A stretch of DNA of 64,000 nt from Oegoconia quadripuncta (lineage: Eukaryota; Arthropoda; Insecta; Lepidoptera; Autostichidae), in NCBI GenBank assembly GCA_949316235.1, contig OX438750.1:23004865-23068864 (forward strand), written 5' to 3'. This document shows positions 34,662 through 47,344 of the stretch, in pieces. The notes beneath the pieces are model-generated. The model was given only the letters and a program-made list of their open reading frames with translations. It was not told the origin of the DNA and searched no databases. The translations under genes and the position numbers were made by a program. Numbering within the stretch: the first letter of the stretch is position 1; each line of letters begins with the position of its first letter.

Positions 34662-36936
34662 GAAGTTACTGAGGTACTTTGGGTCATTTTAAAAAGTAAT
34701 AGAATTGAAAAATCATATTCTACCATTGTTACTTTCGCGATTACTGACAAATCGTTAAGTTCGAAAAATATAATATTTCACAAAATGAACTCACCACAAT
34801 CTTAATGTATTTTTTATTGTTGTTGTTGTATTTTATAAAAATCCGAATTTTTATTTAAAAATATTTTCATGTATAATACGTATTACTCTAATAACAATAA
34901 ATGAATGTTGGCAAGTAGCAAAACTAATTCTATAAGAACCTATATTCTATTGACTAGCTGGCAACGTTGGCTTGGGACCTTTCCTTTGTCGGTAGCAAAC
35001 GTGGTGTGTACGTAAAATTTTGATATGTTACCTATTTGTAAAATTTTCTATAAGTATCAATTAAATTTTTAGCAGTAGTCCACTGCAAAACGGAAAACAT
35101 GAGTTACGTTAGATGTTCGCTGGAGTTCCGAATTTTTCCATCGTCACGGTCTAGTAATGAATGTGAGAGGACAGCGGGACCTGAAACGTTATGGCGTCTC
35201 AAGAGAACTTTTTACTAAACAGCCCATGACGCGAGGTCACCTGTTTCTCGTCCATTTGCAATGGTAGAATATAGATACATAGATAAATTGTTTATTTGTA
35301 ACACCAGCCACGTGCATACAGTAACTTCTACCAAAATTGGAAAAAAAATAGTTTCACGATATTATCAGCAGAGCAGCGGTTCAGGAATGGTCATCATAAC
35401 ATAATCGCTAAATGGACCAGATATTCGCGTTCAATTGTCAGACATTAAGCATAATTTTAGTGCTATTATAAATAATGGAAAAAATTCATTGGTCACAATA
35501 ATACACAAAAATTACGGTACAAATTATTTGTATTATCAAGTCAAAAATGACAATAGGTATTCAAAGTAAAATGTACAATCACTTTTTAATTTTCAATTTG
35601 CGGATCAAAAAAGTATGATCAATTAGGAACCACTGCATTAGAGTATTTATGCTACAACCGCACAATCAGATCATAGCTCAGTGTACAAGCTTGCTCAGGG
35701 AGCAAATCATTGATTTTCAGCTATTACCAACGAAGAGACATTGGTACAAAAGAATAACTCATCAGAATTTAAAGTGATTACCATACAATCGACGCGACAT
35801 TTAATATTTATACACTTCGAAAGAGGTGGAGTGAATCATTAGTCCACAGAGGACCATAGGTTTCTGTCAATATATGGTTGCAACTATTTTCACTGGGCAT
35901 AAATTATATGAGCAGGAGGGATGACTTTCGCGTTAACATTTCGACTTAACGTCGGTGGTGTTAGAATGAATCTACACAACGGGACAATGTTCATACCATG
36001 ACCATTATCAGAAATAGAATGGTCAGATTGGTCAGTAATAACCCAAACAAGCGTTTGCGTGTTCCAAATGTTAAAAGTATAATGCTTGAAACAACATTAA
36101 CGGTTCATCTGTCGAATATACAGAAATGTATACGTGGCAGAGGGCGAGCCCATCATCGTTGAAACGCGCAAGTCTATCGACGCTCTTTGGTGTAGTCGCG
36201 TTTAAAACATCCACAGGAAGAAACAAATTGGTCTATTATTTGTAGGCGCCGGAAACAACCCTCATATCGCTTAAAAAATTGCAATAACCCTAAAATATTA
36301 ATTTCCAACATTTCCAACCAACCAAAGTAAAATTAATTCCATGTTAATCGTAGAACCTTCGGTTTGATATATCACAGTAACGTGTCGCGTTACTTAAATA
36401 CGTGAGTGCTACGACGAGACGTAGCGAATTGCTACGCGAGTAAATTTTCTTAGAAGAAACGGGTCTAAATGAAAGGGGAGGAATGCTATTTCTGCGTATT
36501 TTTTTCCTTTTTTAATAATCAGCTTAAATCCCCCTGAGATGAACAAAACGCCAGTAGGTATATATTCTATATAATTCAGTGGGTTGTATAATGGAAACCT
36601 AAATAGGAAGTTAAAACTTAGGCTCTCCGCCTGCTGTTCCAAAGAAAAAAGAAATCCACAGCAGCTCTGCGTAATGCCCGAAATATTTAATGAGAGCTTT
36701 TGTGCCTCGTACCTTTACCTGGGTATTACTAGCCAGCCAGGGTAGGGCTATTCATCCGACTTACGACATGCAAATGTCTTTAGGCAACGTTGGTAAACGA
36801 ATTATTCAGCTTGACCAAGTCCAAGTGATAGACCTTCGTCCCCACTTTTTTAGTCAACGGTAAATTGACAGCGTTATCTATATAGATAAAAATTGTTATA
36901 TACTATCGAATATTATTATTTCATCGGACGACCGAT

Positions 36937-37150
36937 TGGTGTAGATAGTGACCCTGTCAGTGAAACCAATGTTTGTGGGTTCGAATCCCGCGAGGGGTAA
37001 ATGTTTGTGTGATGAATACGAACATTTATTCCCGAGTCATGACTCGGATATATGATATATTTATCCGTTACCTAGTATCCATAGTACAAGATTTGCTTAG
37101 TTTGGGACTAGATGATTGGTGTAAGTGTCCCAAATATTTATTATTATTTA
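36937..37150 (+). mobile_element. SINE family B, variant subtype
   Basis: tRNA-like head: A box region CGATTGGTGTAGATAGTGAC and B box GTGGGTTCGAATCCCGCGAG. Then GTGATGAATACGAACATTTA, TTATCCGTTACCTAGTATCC, TTTGGGACTAGATGATTGGT and an ATT-rich tail. It differs from the 5-kb subtype in the tail (TGTCCCAAATATTTATT instead of GGCGCTGTGTGTATG). Confidence 0.75.
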
Positions 37151-37324
37151 TATTATTACAATTTTTGATGTTGATTCCTAAGTTTATGTCATAGAATTTA
37201 GAATACCATATTTCGAAACTTTATTCGAAGTATTATTTAAAAAATATAAAACATTTATAAAAGAAAACATAATCGCACTTACGCAAAAAATAAATCCCAA
37301 CTATTATAATTTATATTTATAATA

Positions 37325-38613
37325 ATAGGTCTTTACCTATGAAATTGCCGTTCTGCAGTACTGGGCATTTCAAATCAAAATAATTTTTGTTTGGCTAAGA
37401 ATTCTAATTTCAAATTAATTTTATTTAAAAAACATGGAATTCTTTTTCCAAAAGTAGTCATTTGTTCATTGATTAGTGTTACATTTTCATCGCATTTCAA
37501 TTTTTTCGTCATCATGGATACGTTAAAAATTCGAGTAATTATGGAATATGAGTACCGTCGTGGCAGCAACGCGGCACTAGCGGCACGCAACATCAACGAC
37601 GTTTAAGGAGCTAACACTATAAACCAACGCACCACCTGTTATTGGTTTGCTCGCTTCCGTTCTGGGAATTTCGACCTGAAAAATGAACCTCGCGGTCGTC
37701 CGAAGACTTTGGTCGACAATGACGAATTATAGGCGATTGTGGAAGCTGATGATAGCTGAATACGCTGAATTACGGCTGAATTAGCAGCAGCTTTCGACGT
37801 TAGCGTCAAAACAATATTGGTCCATTTGCGTCAAATTGGCAAGATAAAAAAGCTTGACAAATGGGTGCCCCACGAACTCAATGATCGCCAGCGCGAAGTA
37901 CGCGTCGAGACGTGCCTTGCACTGCTCAACAGACACACAAATTAAGGAATTTTGAACCGCATTGTTACCTGCGATGAAAAATGGATTCTGTTTGATAACG
38001 GCAAGCGCTCAGCAAGTTGGTTGGATCCTGGTTCAGCACCTAAACAATGCCCTAAACGACAACTTAAAAGTAATGGTCACTGTTTGGTGGTCTAGCGCCG
38101 GTGTGATTCATCACAGCTTCTTACCAAACGGGATGAGCATTACTGCAAATGTGTACTGTGAAGAACTGAACACAATGATGGAGAAGCTGGCACATCTCCA
38201 ACCAGCATTGGTAAATGGCTCCTCTCCGCTGCTCCTGCACGACAACGCGCGACCTCATACTGCACAGCAGACGGTCTCCAAGTTGCAAGAACTGGGATGG
38301 GAAGCTCTCCGTCATCCGCCCTACTCAGCAGACCTTGCGCCTAGACTACTACTTTTTCCAGAATTTGGATAACTTCTTGGCAGGAAAAAAATTCAATACC
38401 CGAGAGGCAGTACAAAATGCCTTTGAAGAATTTGTTGCCTCCCGTCCAGCTGATTTCTTTAAGAAGGGCATCAATAAACTGCCACTGCGTTGGCAAAGAT
38501 GCATTGATTGCATGGGTGATTGATTACTTCGATTAATACAAATAAAAAATACATGAAAAAAATTCGGTTAAAGTTTTTCATACAAAACGGCAATTTCATA
38601 GATAAAGATTTAA
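37325..38613 (+). mobile_element. Full-length mariner element (mauritiana/cecropia-like), dead
   Basis: Terminal inverted repeats: left TCTTTACCTATGAAATTGCC, right end inward TCTTTATCTATGAAATTGCC, about 30 bp each, with TA at both borders (37323-37324, 38614-38615). The 1.29-kb length is the usual size of mariner. It carries one degenerate transposase frame, described separately. Plus orientation, i.e. antisense to Pde11, in the 18.9-kb intron. Confidence 0.85.
37514..38525 (+). pseudogene. mariner transposase pseudogene
   Basis: The frame starts at ATG 37514 (MDTLKIRVIMEYEYRRGSNA, the first helix-turn-helix). It continues through WFARFRSGNFDLKNEPRGRP (linker with GRP motif) and the WVPHEL motif. 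All three Asp of the D,D34D site are still encoded: CDEKW (37973-37975), HDNARPH (38241-38243) and DYYFF (38344-38346). It is broken by five in-frame stops (37604, 37730, 37757, 37766, 37943) and by two frameshifts, near 38068 and near 38342. The protein would act on the element's own TIRs by cut-and-paste; this copy cannot. The number of lesions fits a copy inactive for a long time. Confidence 0.88.
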
Positions 38614-38617
38614 TATT

Positions 38618-38842
38618 TTATAATAATAATATAAATGCGAAAGTTTGTGTGTGTGTGTATGTCTGTATGTATGTATGTTTGTATGTTTGTTACCTCTTTA
38701 TGCATGCCTGGCCGTATTTGAATTAAATTTGGTGGGAAGACAGATTAGGATCTGGATTAACATACGCAATTTTTTTTGCTGGACCGAGTTTGATAAAATC
38801 TTCCACGCGGACGAAATCGCAGGCGGAAACCTAGTATTACAT
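38618..38842 (+). mobile_element. Helitron-like dispersed repeat next to mariner
   Basis: TAATATAAATGCGAAAGTTT, then a GTGTGTATGT/TATG microsatellite, TTGAATTAAATTTGGTGGGA, and CCACGCGGACGAAATCGCAG with GGCGGAAACCTAGTATT at the end. It begins within a few bases of the mariner 3' end. Confidence 0.5.
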
Positions 38843-39250
38843 ATATCTTATTGTCTTGAAGTCTGAGATGAACAGTTCGTTGTTTTTATCTATACCTAAA
38901 GATCAAGCAATTTAAACCAAAGTTGAATCTTTCGTACAGGTACTAGTATCTGCCAGCTAGCAGTGACGTGCACGCCCGAAGGGGTCACGTGATCACGTCT
39001 CGCCGTAAAAGTACCAATGCAACACGTACGGTGTACAGGAGCATATTACCTTTCCTTTTTATTATTATACGTACATGCATGATTCATGGAGGTTTAGGCC
39101 CGTGCATATTATACGACCGTAAAACGAAACAGGTATGTATCTAAAAGGAATTAGTAATAATAACTAACTCCGTCGATATTGAGTATGAAACAATTCACTC
39201 GTTTTCATTCCACAACTCTTTAGTTCTCACACAAGATATCTATCTTTATT

Positions 39251-39290
39251 TTTTATTTTTTTTTATGCACGACAGGTTCGTACTTTATTT
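39251..39290 (-). mobile_element. SINE A tail scrap
   Basis: T-run followed by ATGCACGACAGGTTCGTACT, as at 19570. Nothing beyond. Confidence 0.4.
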
Positions 39291-39504
39291 TGGCCTTTTT
39301 AGTATATTGTACCAAATTTGTAAAGTGCACTTTAAAATTTAATTTTTATTTATGTATTTCAGAGACAAACAGTTGCTTACATAAATTACAAACGTAGCTC
39401 AGGAAACTCTTAAAATGTATGTATTTTGCCGTTATGTTATGCACGAGTACGATTTTGTGAACATACTTGTACATTTTATCTACACTGATTGAAAAGGAAT
39501 TGAT

Positions 39505-39555
39505 TTTCAGGATACGCGTTTGAATCACAATCTCACTTTATGTAAAATGACAAAT
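39505..39555 (-). mobile_element. LINE J 3' terminal fragment
   Basis: GGATACGCGTTTGAATCACA then ATCTCACTTTATGTAAAATG is the complement of the 54.8-kb LINE end. Confidence 0.45.
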
Positions 39556-39694
39556 TACGCGAAACACGCGAAAAGTCTCTATTGTAAAACATTACATTTA
39601 TTAATATATTTTAATATAAAATCGTGTCACTGATATATTTCATTTGGAGCACGCGAAAGATATCTTTCATTTGCACGTAGTAGTAAATAGCGCT

Positions 39695-39885
39695 GTCACT
39701 TTCAGTGAACCTGAGATTTGTAAGTGAAGATGACGCCGAATATGTTAGCGTCTCTCAACTTATTTAAGGAGCTGTTTAAAATATCTTCAGCAGCCGGAAT
39801 ATAACAGGACTTATGCAGATAAGATGGCAGCGATGCAGATAAACGACAGACATTTTAGAAACTTACATAGCTTAACATGACAGGA
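39695..39885 (-). mobile_element. SINE A, very old copy
   Basis: AAGTGAAGATGACGCCGAAT, AGCAGCCGGAATATAACAGG, AGATAAGATGGCAGCGATGC and GACAGACATTTTAGAAA follow the family A order with many changes. Confidence 0.5.
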
Positions 39886-40754
39886 GTATCTCCTCGCCAC
39901 GCTAGATACGTAGGCTGGTTCGAAGACTGTTAGGACCCGCGTACAAATGGCCCTAATCATAATCGGTCCACACTATAATTATAGTCCACATAAGCCTCGC
40001 CGAAAGTGCGGCACAGAACCAGATATTCAAGTTTAGCTTCCAGCAGTCTAGTTATCGCTGTTTCAGCCTACTACTAACCTTCAGAACTGTATATCGACAG
40101 CCTTGGTTTCTCAAAGATAGATAGATATAAATAAATTTCAGTTCTGTTCCATATATGTCAGACGTTCAGTCAGAAATACGTCAGGTTACATTTAACTCTT
40201 TGTAAATCTTGTTCACTGAGCAGAACACTAGTACCGCAAGTAGGACATGCACCTGGTCAGTATTTGTTCAAACTCTGTTTACCATAATTATTCCCAATCT
40301 ATACCAACATAATGGAAGCTTCATTTATTCCTGTAATTTATGTAACGACCTGTGGAACATGGAATCAGCGATTTACGACTAAATAATTTGCCATACATTA
40401 TTCATGCACGAGAAATTTCCACTGGCTTCTGATAAAGGGACGATACTGTGTTGTATTATAATGAACGAATTAACTAAATCATAGGGCTCTTTATCATATT
40501 GCCTTTGTTTAACTTCCATACAATTAGGAGACATTAGGCTGACTTATGAATCCATGACCGTGCGGTCTGCTTTGAAGATTATACAGCTTTAAAAATAGTT
40601 AGATGCGACTATGTTTTAAAAGCTTAGGATGCTTTATGACAACTAGTCAGCCCGAGGCTCTACCGTATGGAAAAAATCAGTACCAAGGGATAGTACTCCC
40701 TTCCGGAGTCAGTCTTTCCAATTTCCTAAAATCTTGAGACTTTCCAAGAACAGG

Positions 40755-40860
40755 ATCTACTCAGATCTCATGCTTCATCTTAGACGATTGGAGTGACGAT
40801 GTGATCACTTTCCAACAAGTGAGATTGTAATCAAACGCGTATCCATTTCATCACAAAAAA
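40755..40860 (+). mobile_element. LINE J 3' terminal fragment
   Basis: CATGCTTCATCTTAGACGAT and CAAGTGAGATTGTAATCAAA then CGCGTATCC match the last coding bases of family J in plus orientation, with a small internal insertion. Confidence 0.45.
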
Positions 40861-41439
40861 AACCATTTCGAGCTACTTTCGAACTCAAAATCTGTTTGGC
40901 ATATACAATAAGAACAAACTAATTCCGACGAAGTGGGTGCCAAGTTCAAATAATTGTTCCAGGAATGTACACGTTCTTTAATCGATTTAAAAAAAAGTTT
41001 AGTACCTTGCTCTTAAATAGGTAACTTGTGAATTTTTAACAACAGTGATTTGTAGTAATAGGTATCGAAGTAAAATTTTGCAAAGTTAAATTTTAAGATT
41101 GTATAAATTTTTATGTTACAATTTAAATGCTATTAAATCTTGCCAAGTAATATATAACAAAATGGTGGCTGTATGCGGATAACAAAAGAACTAGTGACAT
41201 CAAATGCAAACGAAGACATCCATTATTGTTACGAGCATTGTCATATGCCCAGCATGTGTCACTACTTTACATGATAAAGAAACATATCATCATCATGTCA
41301 TTTAGGTATCTTTATACATACCCAGTAAACTAGGAACTCCCTGTAAGTACTTGTAATATACATTGTAATACTTGTAATTTTTACAAATCAATAAAAATCG
41401 CGAGTTTGATCCACTCCGCTCCCATGCGCGAGTATTTAT

Positions 41440-41650
41440 TAATTTATTAACGGACTGCAAAATAAGGAGAAGGCTCTCAATTCGATTGTATTTTTTTGTA
41501 TGGTTTTTACGCGACATCTCATTTGGTAACCGATTTTAATGATTAACTTTTGTTTGATAGGATTTATCGCCAGAGTGTTTTTTTAAAGATTTATTTAAGA
41601 TCTGATGATGCACTGCGGAGATAGAGAATAAAACTTACGGGGAAAAAATG
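41440..41650 (+). repeat. Dispersed repeat family E, internally deleted copy
   Basis: GAGAAGGCTCTCAATTCGAT then TGTATTTTTTTGTATGG; GGTAACCGATTTTAATGATT, TTTGTTTGATAGGATTTATC and GATCTGATGATGCACTGCGG. Both ends match the longer copy at 58.3-58.95 kb, while about 300 bases between are missing. Confidence 0.55.
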
Positions 41651-43065
41651 AAAAAAAAAAATCCGTCAAAATTTCCTATAGTTATATAGCTTCTGTTGTG
41701 TAATAAGTGTTTGTATTTATTTATCTAAAAATGTGATAAATTATGTTTTTAAGGAATTTAAAGCCTTGTTATAAAGGGTAGTCTTTTAAAAACAGTGATT
41801 ATTTAAACAGTTAGTAAATGTGTTTAATTAAAAAAAAATGGTTGATATCTATCGAAGACATTGTGGAACATATATGAATTGAGAACAACAAAAAAAATTT
41901 ATAAGATTGCTAAAAATTGCACTTTATTATTATATAGAATACGTTATAGTTTTCCCGTGTGTTTACCAATATTGACATAATAATAAACAGCATAATTTGA
42001 TAACAATTTTGAAGTTTAATAAACATTAAATACTCCTTTTGTATGACTTCGTATAGGTCTGCGGACCCAATATCCAGCGTCGTAAACGTCGACGGACAAT
42101 GAGGCGTCAGGAGGAAATGAAATCACCTTTAATGCACTAGAGGCGACTGTAAACCCGTTGTAGACGCAATAAATTCCGATTATAGTCTTGACTTGCATTC
42201 GAGTGCAAATTCTCGTTTCGATTTCAACCTCACTGTAAAAGAGCTTACAGAAATGATCTGTTACAGTTCTTTCTTGTTATCCAATTTATATTTCAAAGCA
42301 AAATCATTGAAAGTTACACTCATGTGTCAAAAAATGTTCATGCTACTCGCTATCGTTTCCGTTTAAATGACTGAATAAAGATTTGTTTACACTCAACAGT
42401 GAGTTAAAACATATGACTTTGACATCACTGGGGTACGAAAACAAAAAATATATTTAGTATTTACTGTCACGCGTAAAACAAGGCTCTAGTTATCAAAAAC
42501 GACGTATATTTCTAAACGGACAAGACTCATCGTCTTTATCCTCTTAAAAAATACTAGCTGCACTAATTCAATTCAAACTTCAAAACAAAGGTAATTGAGA
42601 ATGGGTAAAAGTAGGCTCTTCCCAAAATATTTACTACATTAAAATATTCATTTCACACACATCGTGAATTAGTGTAATATGAAATACGACTTCTGAGATT
42701 ACAAAGTTTTGATTTGCAATTAACGCATTTGGATAGTCAATTCAATTCTTTATTGCATTCCGTGTTGTATGTTGCGTAGGTGTAAAATAAAACTTAATTA
42801 GTCACAAACATGGACCCGGTATGGCACAGCAAAAGCACCATGCCGTTCTTCTTCTTAGCGAGTCGATGGCAAAAATATCGTCGTTAAAAATTATACAATC
42901 AAATTATTCAATTTAAAATTATTCATAGTCAGTCAAGTGAGGTCATAAGAGGATTTTATCTTTGGGTTACAGGCAGATATCGATGGTGATCACGTCCATC
43001 CGATGTGCTGTTTGCTTTCCTTTCAATAAAAGAAACATTGTGTCATTATAAAAAATCAAACTTAC

Positions 43066-43211
43066 CTGCCATTCTGTGGGCGCGGAGAGGCCGCTCTCTC
43101 CCCCTGTACAAGGAACAAGGACCCTCTGTCTGCATCTAGCAGTATAGACACGTTTTGCAGGATCTTGTGGCACAACACTCGCACCTCGAGCTCATTGCAG
43201 ATGTCTTTAAC
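43066..43211 (-). CDS. Pde11: Pde11 exon: start of GAF-A domain
   Basis: Internal coding exon of 146 nt. The acceptor is TTTTGTTACAG before G43211 and the donor is GGCAG|GTAAGT. It encodes 48 codons, VKDICNELEVRVLCHKILQN followed by VSILLDADRGSLFLVQGE and a short variable Ala/Ser/Pro/Arg tail, plus two bases of an Arg codon. The L-HKIL-NV and DADRGSLFLV motifs are the first helix and first strands of a cyclic-nucleotide-binding GAF domain, at the position of PDE11 GAF-A. GAF domains of this family bind cGMP and alter activity of the distant catalytic domain; the residues that contact ligand are spread over this and following exons, so binding cannot be judged here. The following intron, about 18.9 kb, is the longest complete one in the window. 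Confidence 0.93.
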
Positions 43212-44519
43212 CTGTAACAAAAACAAAATAACACAATGAGTGTTATTTGATCTTGATAATACATCTTCATGCGAATGGTCTTAATTTAAGCTTCTCAATA
43301 AAATACAACACCAAGAAAAGAGGTAGGTGCGATTATTTACACATAATGGTTTAATAAGATTCGCCTGTTGAATATTTGCCTGTTTGGTAAACAAAGTCAC
43401 AGCGAATCTAGGCCATTATTACAATAGCTCTTCCAAGACTTAATTTAAACATCAAGGCAAATTGAATCGAAATGCTTGGCAAATAAACAGCAAGGGCGAA
43501 TAATTGACCCAAGTTGGATTAAATTAAATGGACTGATCATTTTTGACTGGCTACTGACCGTCCCTTTGCGTGCGTAAAACTCGATACTCTTATGCGTACA
43601 AGTCTTCAACCACACATTAGATAAAAATTTCTACGCAGTTTCAAACTTTTCAACAGTTCTAGGAATATTTCTGCTTTTTTAATTATGCAAATTCAACGTA
43701 TATGAGTAGACTTGCGCTTATTAAAATCTTCTAAAATTGCTAAATGTTCAATATCATTACTTCCTTTTACTTTTCGTTCGTTTCTAAACTTCTCAAAAAT
43801 GGTTATTAATTAAAACACTCCAAATTTGCAATTTGTCAAAATATTATAGGTTTTAAAGTGGTTTAACATTTTATGATGATTCGTTTTTCATTTCTTTACA
43901 TCATTTTTTTGTCAGAGGTTTCTTTCTGATATTAGCAATCACATCAACCCATCCCTTACCTTACGTGTACACTGCAAAGGACATATTCGTAGGCTTCAGC
44001 ACCAGATGCTGTGACCAGCAAGTCGATGTCCCGACTGACATACCTAGTGAAATTCGTGAGACCAGGAGTCGTTGATCTATGCAGTGGTGGCACTGATTTA
44101 AATATCGAATAGGAAATAATATCTAAGAAATACAATAATTATCACGAAGTGGTCGAGAGTAGCTGCCGAGGCAGCAAAAAAAAAGTGTATAAATACAGGG
44201 ACATGGGCTCCGAAAACATCCTTCTTGCTTTCAGATTCGAAAGTTTAAGCCCTTGAGGCCGCATACTCTTCAATTTTTAAAAAATATTTCGAAGCACCGC
44301 CTAGCCTATTTCTCCGGGGACTCGAAAGCGGCAGTTCCTCACTCAAATTTAGCAATTTACACTTGTTTTAGTTTTCTTTTAAGTTCTATGTATTTATTAG
44401 GAAGATTAAAGTTTTTTTTTAATAAAATTTATTACTAAGTTCAAAATTCATCACATTATCATAATTACTACATACGATATGCGAATTTTATTACTGGTGA
44501 TCGACTAGTTTTACCGTAG

Positions 44520-44705
44520 TGTAACATGAGTGATATCGACACATTCCTTGTATGAATTTACCATAGAGACGAACCGGTCATAGCACGGTCAGAGCCGGCC
44601 TTCGATAGACCGGTCTAGTGAATGATCTCTACCTGGTAATTTATACAAAGAATATTGTTGGTGTGACATGTGTCGGTAGAATTACTAGCGGTCATGTTAC
44701 GGACC
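44520..44705. mobile_element. Possible foldback MITE
   Basis: Imperfect inverted repeat. Left GTAACATGAGTGATATCGAC, TTGTATGAATTTACCATAGA and GACGAACCGGTC; right side read inward GTAACATGACCGCTAG, TTGTATAAATTACCAGGTAG and AGACCGGTC. No coding sequence and no clear target duplication. Confidence 0.4.
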
Positions 44706-46874
44706 GGTGTAGGTACTCAGTGAAATACATCTTTATCGACGTCGTCGTTGCTGGGAGTACTATAAATTTACCAATCGAGAAAAAATCGTACGTATTTATT
44801 CCGCATTATTGGTAACCGATTAATTTCGAGGTGAACCGTTTTTATGTCCCATAAATTCTAAACGCCGTGCGTGAACACTGTTCGCATTGCTGAAGTTATG
44901 AAAGGATCACTGAGTTTGTTGCTCATAAGTTTATATCGAGAACTTCGTTTGACGTATCGTATTGCATTGTATATATGTAAAACCTAGTTTTAACTTCTTT
45001 TGTGCAATAAATAAAGTGTAAAAATAAGTCAAAACTTTAATACTACTATGGGAGTGGAATATGAAGTTTTCTAAAAACAACGTTTAAAGCAGTTACATGG
45101 CGGCATTGCTATTAAAACAAATCATCCAATAACTATCGCCACCATTCCTCATAAGATATATGAAAACGTCATAAATAATGCAATGACAGAGCTCGTGTCC
45201 GTGAAGCTCCTCAAGGTGGACCCAAGCCTACAGATTTCCAGAAAGTCGAAAGCATACAGCGAAATCGCGCGACCTTTATCAGGTTATCCATATTTTAAGG
45301 TTTAACCAATAACATAAAATATGTTGTAGGCTTGGCAATAAAACGAATATTAGTTGGGATAGGTACAAATAGGAAAAAATGTCAGCGAAGATCTACCTGT
45401 ATACCCACGTCGGAACGACCATAAATGAGTTTATAGCCTGATTTCCGTAATAATTTCCGATGCTCAAGTCAAATCTGGTGACCGTTGAATATACAGATCA
45501 CGCTAATATGATTTACAAGTTGAAATTCGGTTGGTCAAGTGATTGAAAGATGGATATTATTTAGGTAAATACTGGAGATTATATCTGTCAATATCTAACT
45601 GAAGCGCGCGTCAATGCAAATATGGCTTAGATACCAAAATCATTATTATTCTTTCAGGTTAGATCTGGTAATAGTTACAATTTCTATTACGTATATGTTG
45701 ATTCAAGAGGTATTTGTATAGGTTTTATGTATGAAATTATTGAGTAAAAAGATTTGGAGAAAAAGTTATACTTGTTGTTTAGGATTTCACTAACTCAACT
45801 ATAATCATTTAACTATCATCATGGACAATTATGAACCATTGAGATCTTTTGATAGTCCTTACCGTACTATATAAATTTTACGAAGAACTGATGATGGAGT
45901 ACTATAGGAGGATACCGAAACAACTCCTTTCATTGTTAGGTACATTGCGGCCAAAGGATTACATTCATGGACCATGACCTGGTGCAGTAACATTTTATCT
46001 TTGACCTTCACACATTACCATAGCGACGCTGCAACATTGACGCTGGGCCTCCGTTAATGTGAAAGAAGCGCACCTAGTACAATGTTTTCACACCATACGA
46101 AGAGTCAGTCTATCAACGGATGAAAAGACAAGGTATTCATCTAAACCCGACAGATAAACCTTTGGACGTCAGCCGTCAATGAAAACGCCATGAATATTCA
46201 CGGTCGCCCACGCACACAAGCACGCTAGCGCGCCTGTTTGTACAGTCAAATGACACAACTACGTAACACATGAAAGAGTAGGCAACGGTCTCTCTTTTGT
46301 ATGTACAATAGAGGAGCGAAAAGGTTCGTCGATTTTTTACCATATCCTTTAAAGTTTACTCAGCAGTAAAGCTCAAAATGAATGCAAGATACAGGGAAAT
46401 GTCGCTCTCGCGTTTTTATCTACTACAAGTGACTTGTTTATTTATTTCTGAATTTAATGAATTACTGAATATGAATACTTTGAATTGACGGACTATTGAA
46501 TTGCTTATTGGATCAACGGATAATGAATTGTTATATTTGAATTAAATTTAAATTATGCTGTATCAAATAGAATTAATGTTAATAATGTTTATAAAATATT
46601 GACATACTTGAATGATGCACCTAATAATATTGTCAATGTAAGACAATTACGAATAAATCTGAATCTAGCCCTAGAAGAATAGTGATAAACCGTCTGTTAC
46701 CGTATGGCTATCGCTGCATAGTTATTATGTACTTACGAACGAAAAATTCGGTATGTATTTTTAGTGAATTTTGGTATCCGTAGTACCTAAATAAAAATAA
46801 ATTCTAAATGAGCTGAACTGGTAAAAATGGTGTTTCCCAAATATGACAAAACATTTTAGAAAAGTCTGCAATTT

Positions 46875-46945
46875 CGTTGCAGTGCTGCCGTAACCATTGA
46901 GCCGTTAATACGCGGTCTCCCAATATGGGAGGTCCGGCTTCGATT
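46875..46945 (+). mobile_element. SINE C-like tRNA head
   Basis: TGAGCCGTTAATACGCGGTC then TCCCAATATGGGAGGTCCGG and CTTCGATTCC resembles the tRNA-like head of family C. What follows is not the family C body. Confidence 0.4.
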
Positions 46946-47344
46946 CCACCTTGTGCGTGGTTTCCACTCAACTTCAATACCCCATCGACTATCATAATCG
47001 CCTATCTCCTCTATACAAAATATATGTGTCCTGCTAGGCTCCGAAAGAGCCATCCATCCATACCAAAAACGATATCTCCCTAGTTTATGTTATTATGCTC
47101 AGGATAATTGCCTTAGGCTGAGCCCACATTGCTGAATATCGCTTGTGCGATAGTTGCATGATCCGTTGAAGGCCGTCCGTAAGCCGGGTGAAGCTAAAGG
47201 CTAACGGTCGTCTGAATGACCTGACGTTGAGACAACCATTTCAGCGCACACTAGATATGTAGTTGCATAAACGGTCGAGCATCTGACCGTGACGTACGAG
47301 CATTGGATTTTCATCGAAACTTCGAAATCAGTTCAGAAATATCA

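Larger units (their letters stand above)
24214..43065 (-). other. Pde11 intron (about 18.9 kb)
   Basis: Bounded by GT at 43065-43064 and AG at 24215-24214. About ten dispersed repeats are given separately. Nothing recognised in 25109-25462, 25681-26993, 27111-27311, 27426-28218, 28501-29695, 29751-30309, 30611-31998, 32311-32544, 32651-32954, 33076-33808, 34116-36936 (apart from an unrecognised open frame near 34.3-34.7 kb and a weak inverted repeat near 36.1 kb), 38843-39250, 39886-40754, 40861-41439 and 41651-43065. Confidence 0.85.

Noticed and set aside
38645..38726. Cys/Val-rich peptide next to mariner
   Set aside because: Encoded by a GTGTGTATGT microsatellite in the Helitron-like element.
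42967..43173. 68-codon frame over the 43-kb exon
   Set aside because: Out of frame with VKDICNELEV...DADRGSLFLV and continuing into the intron.
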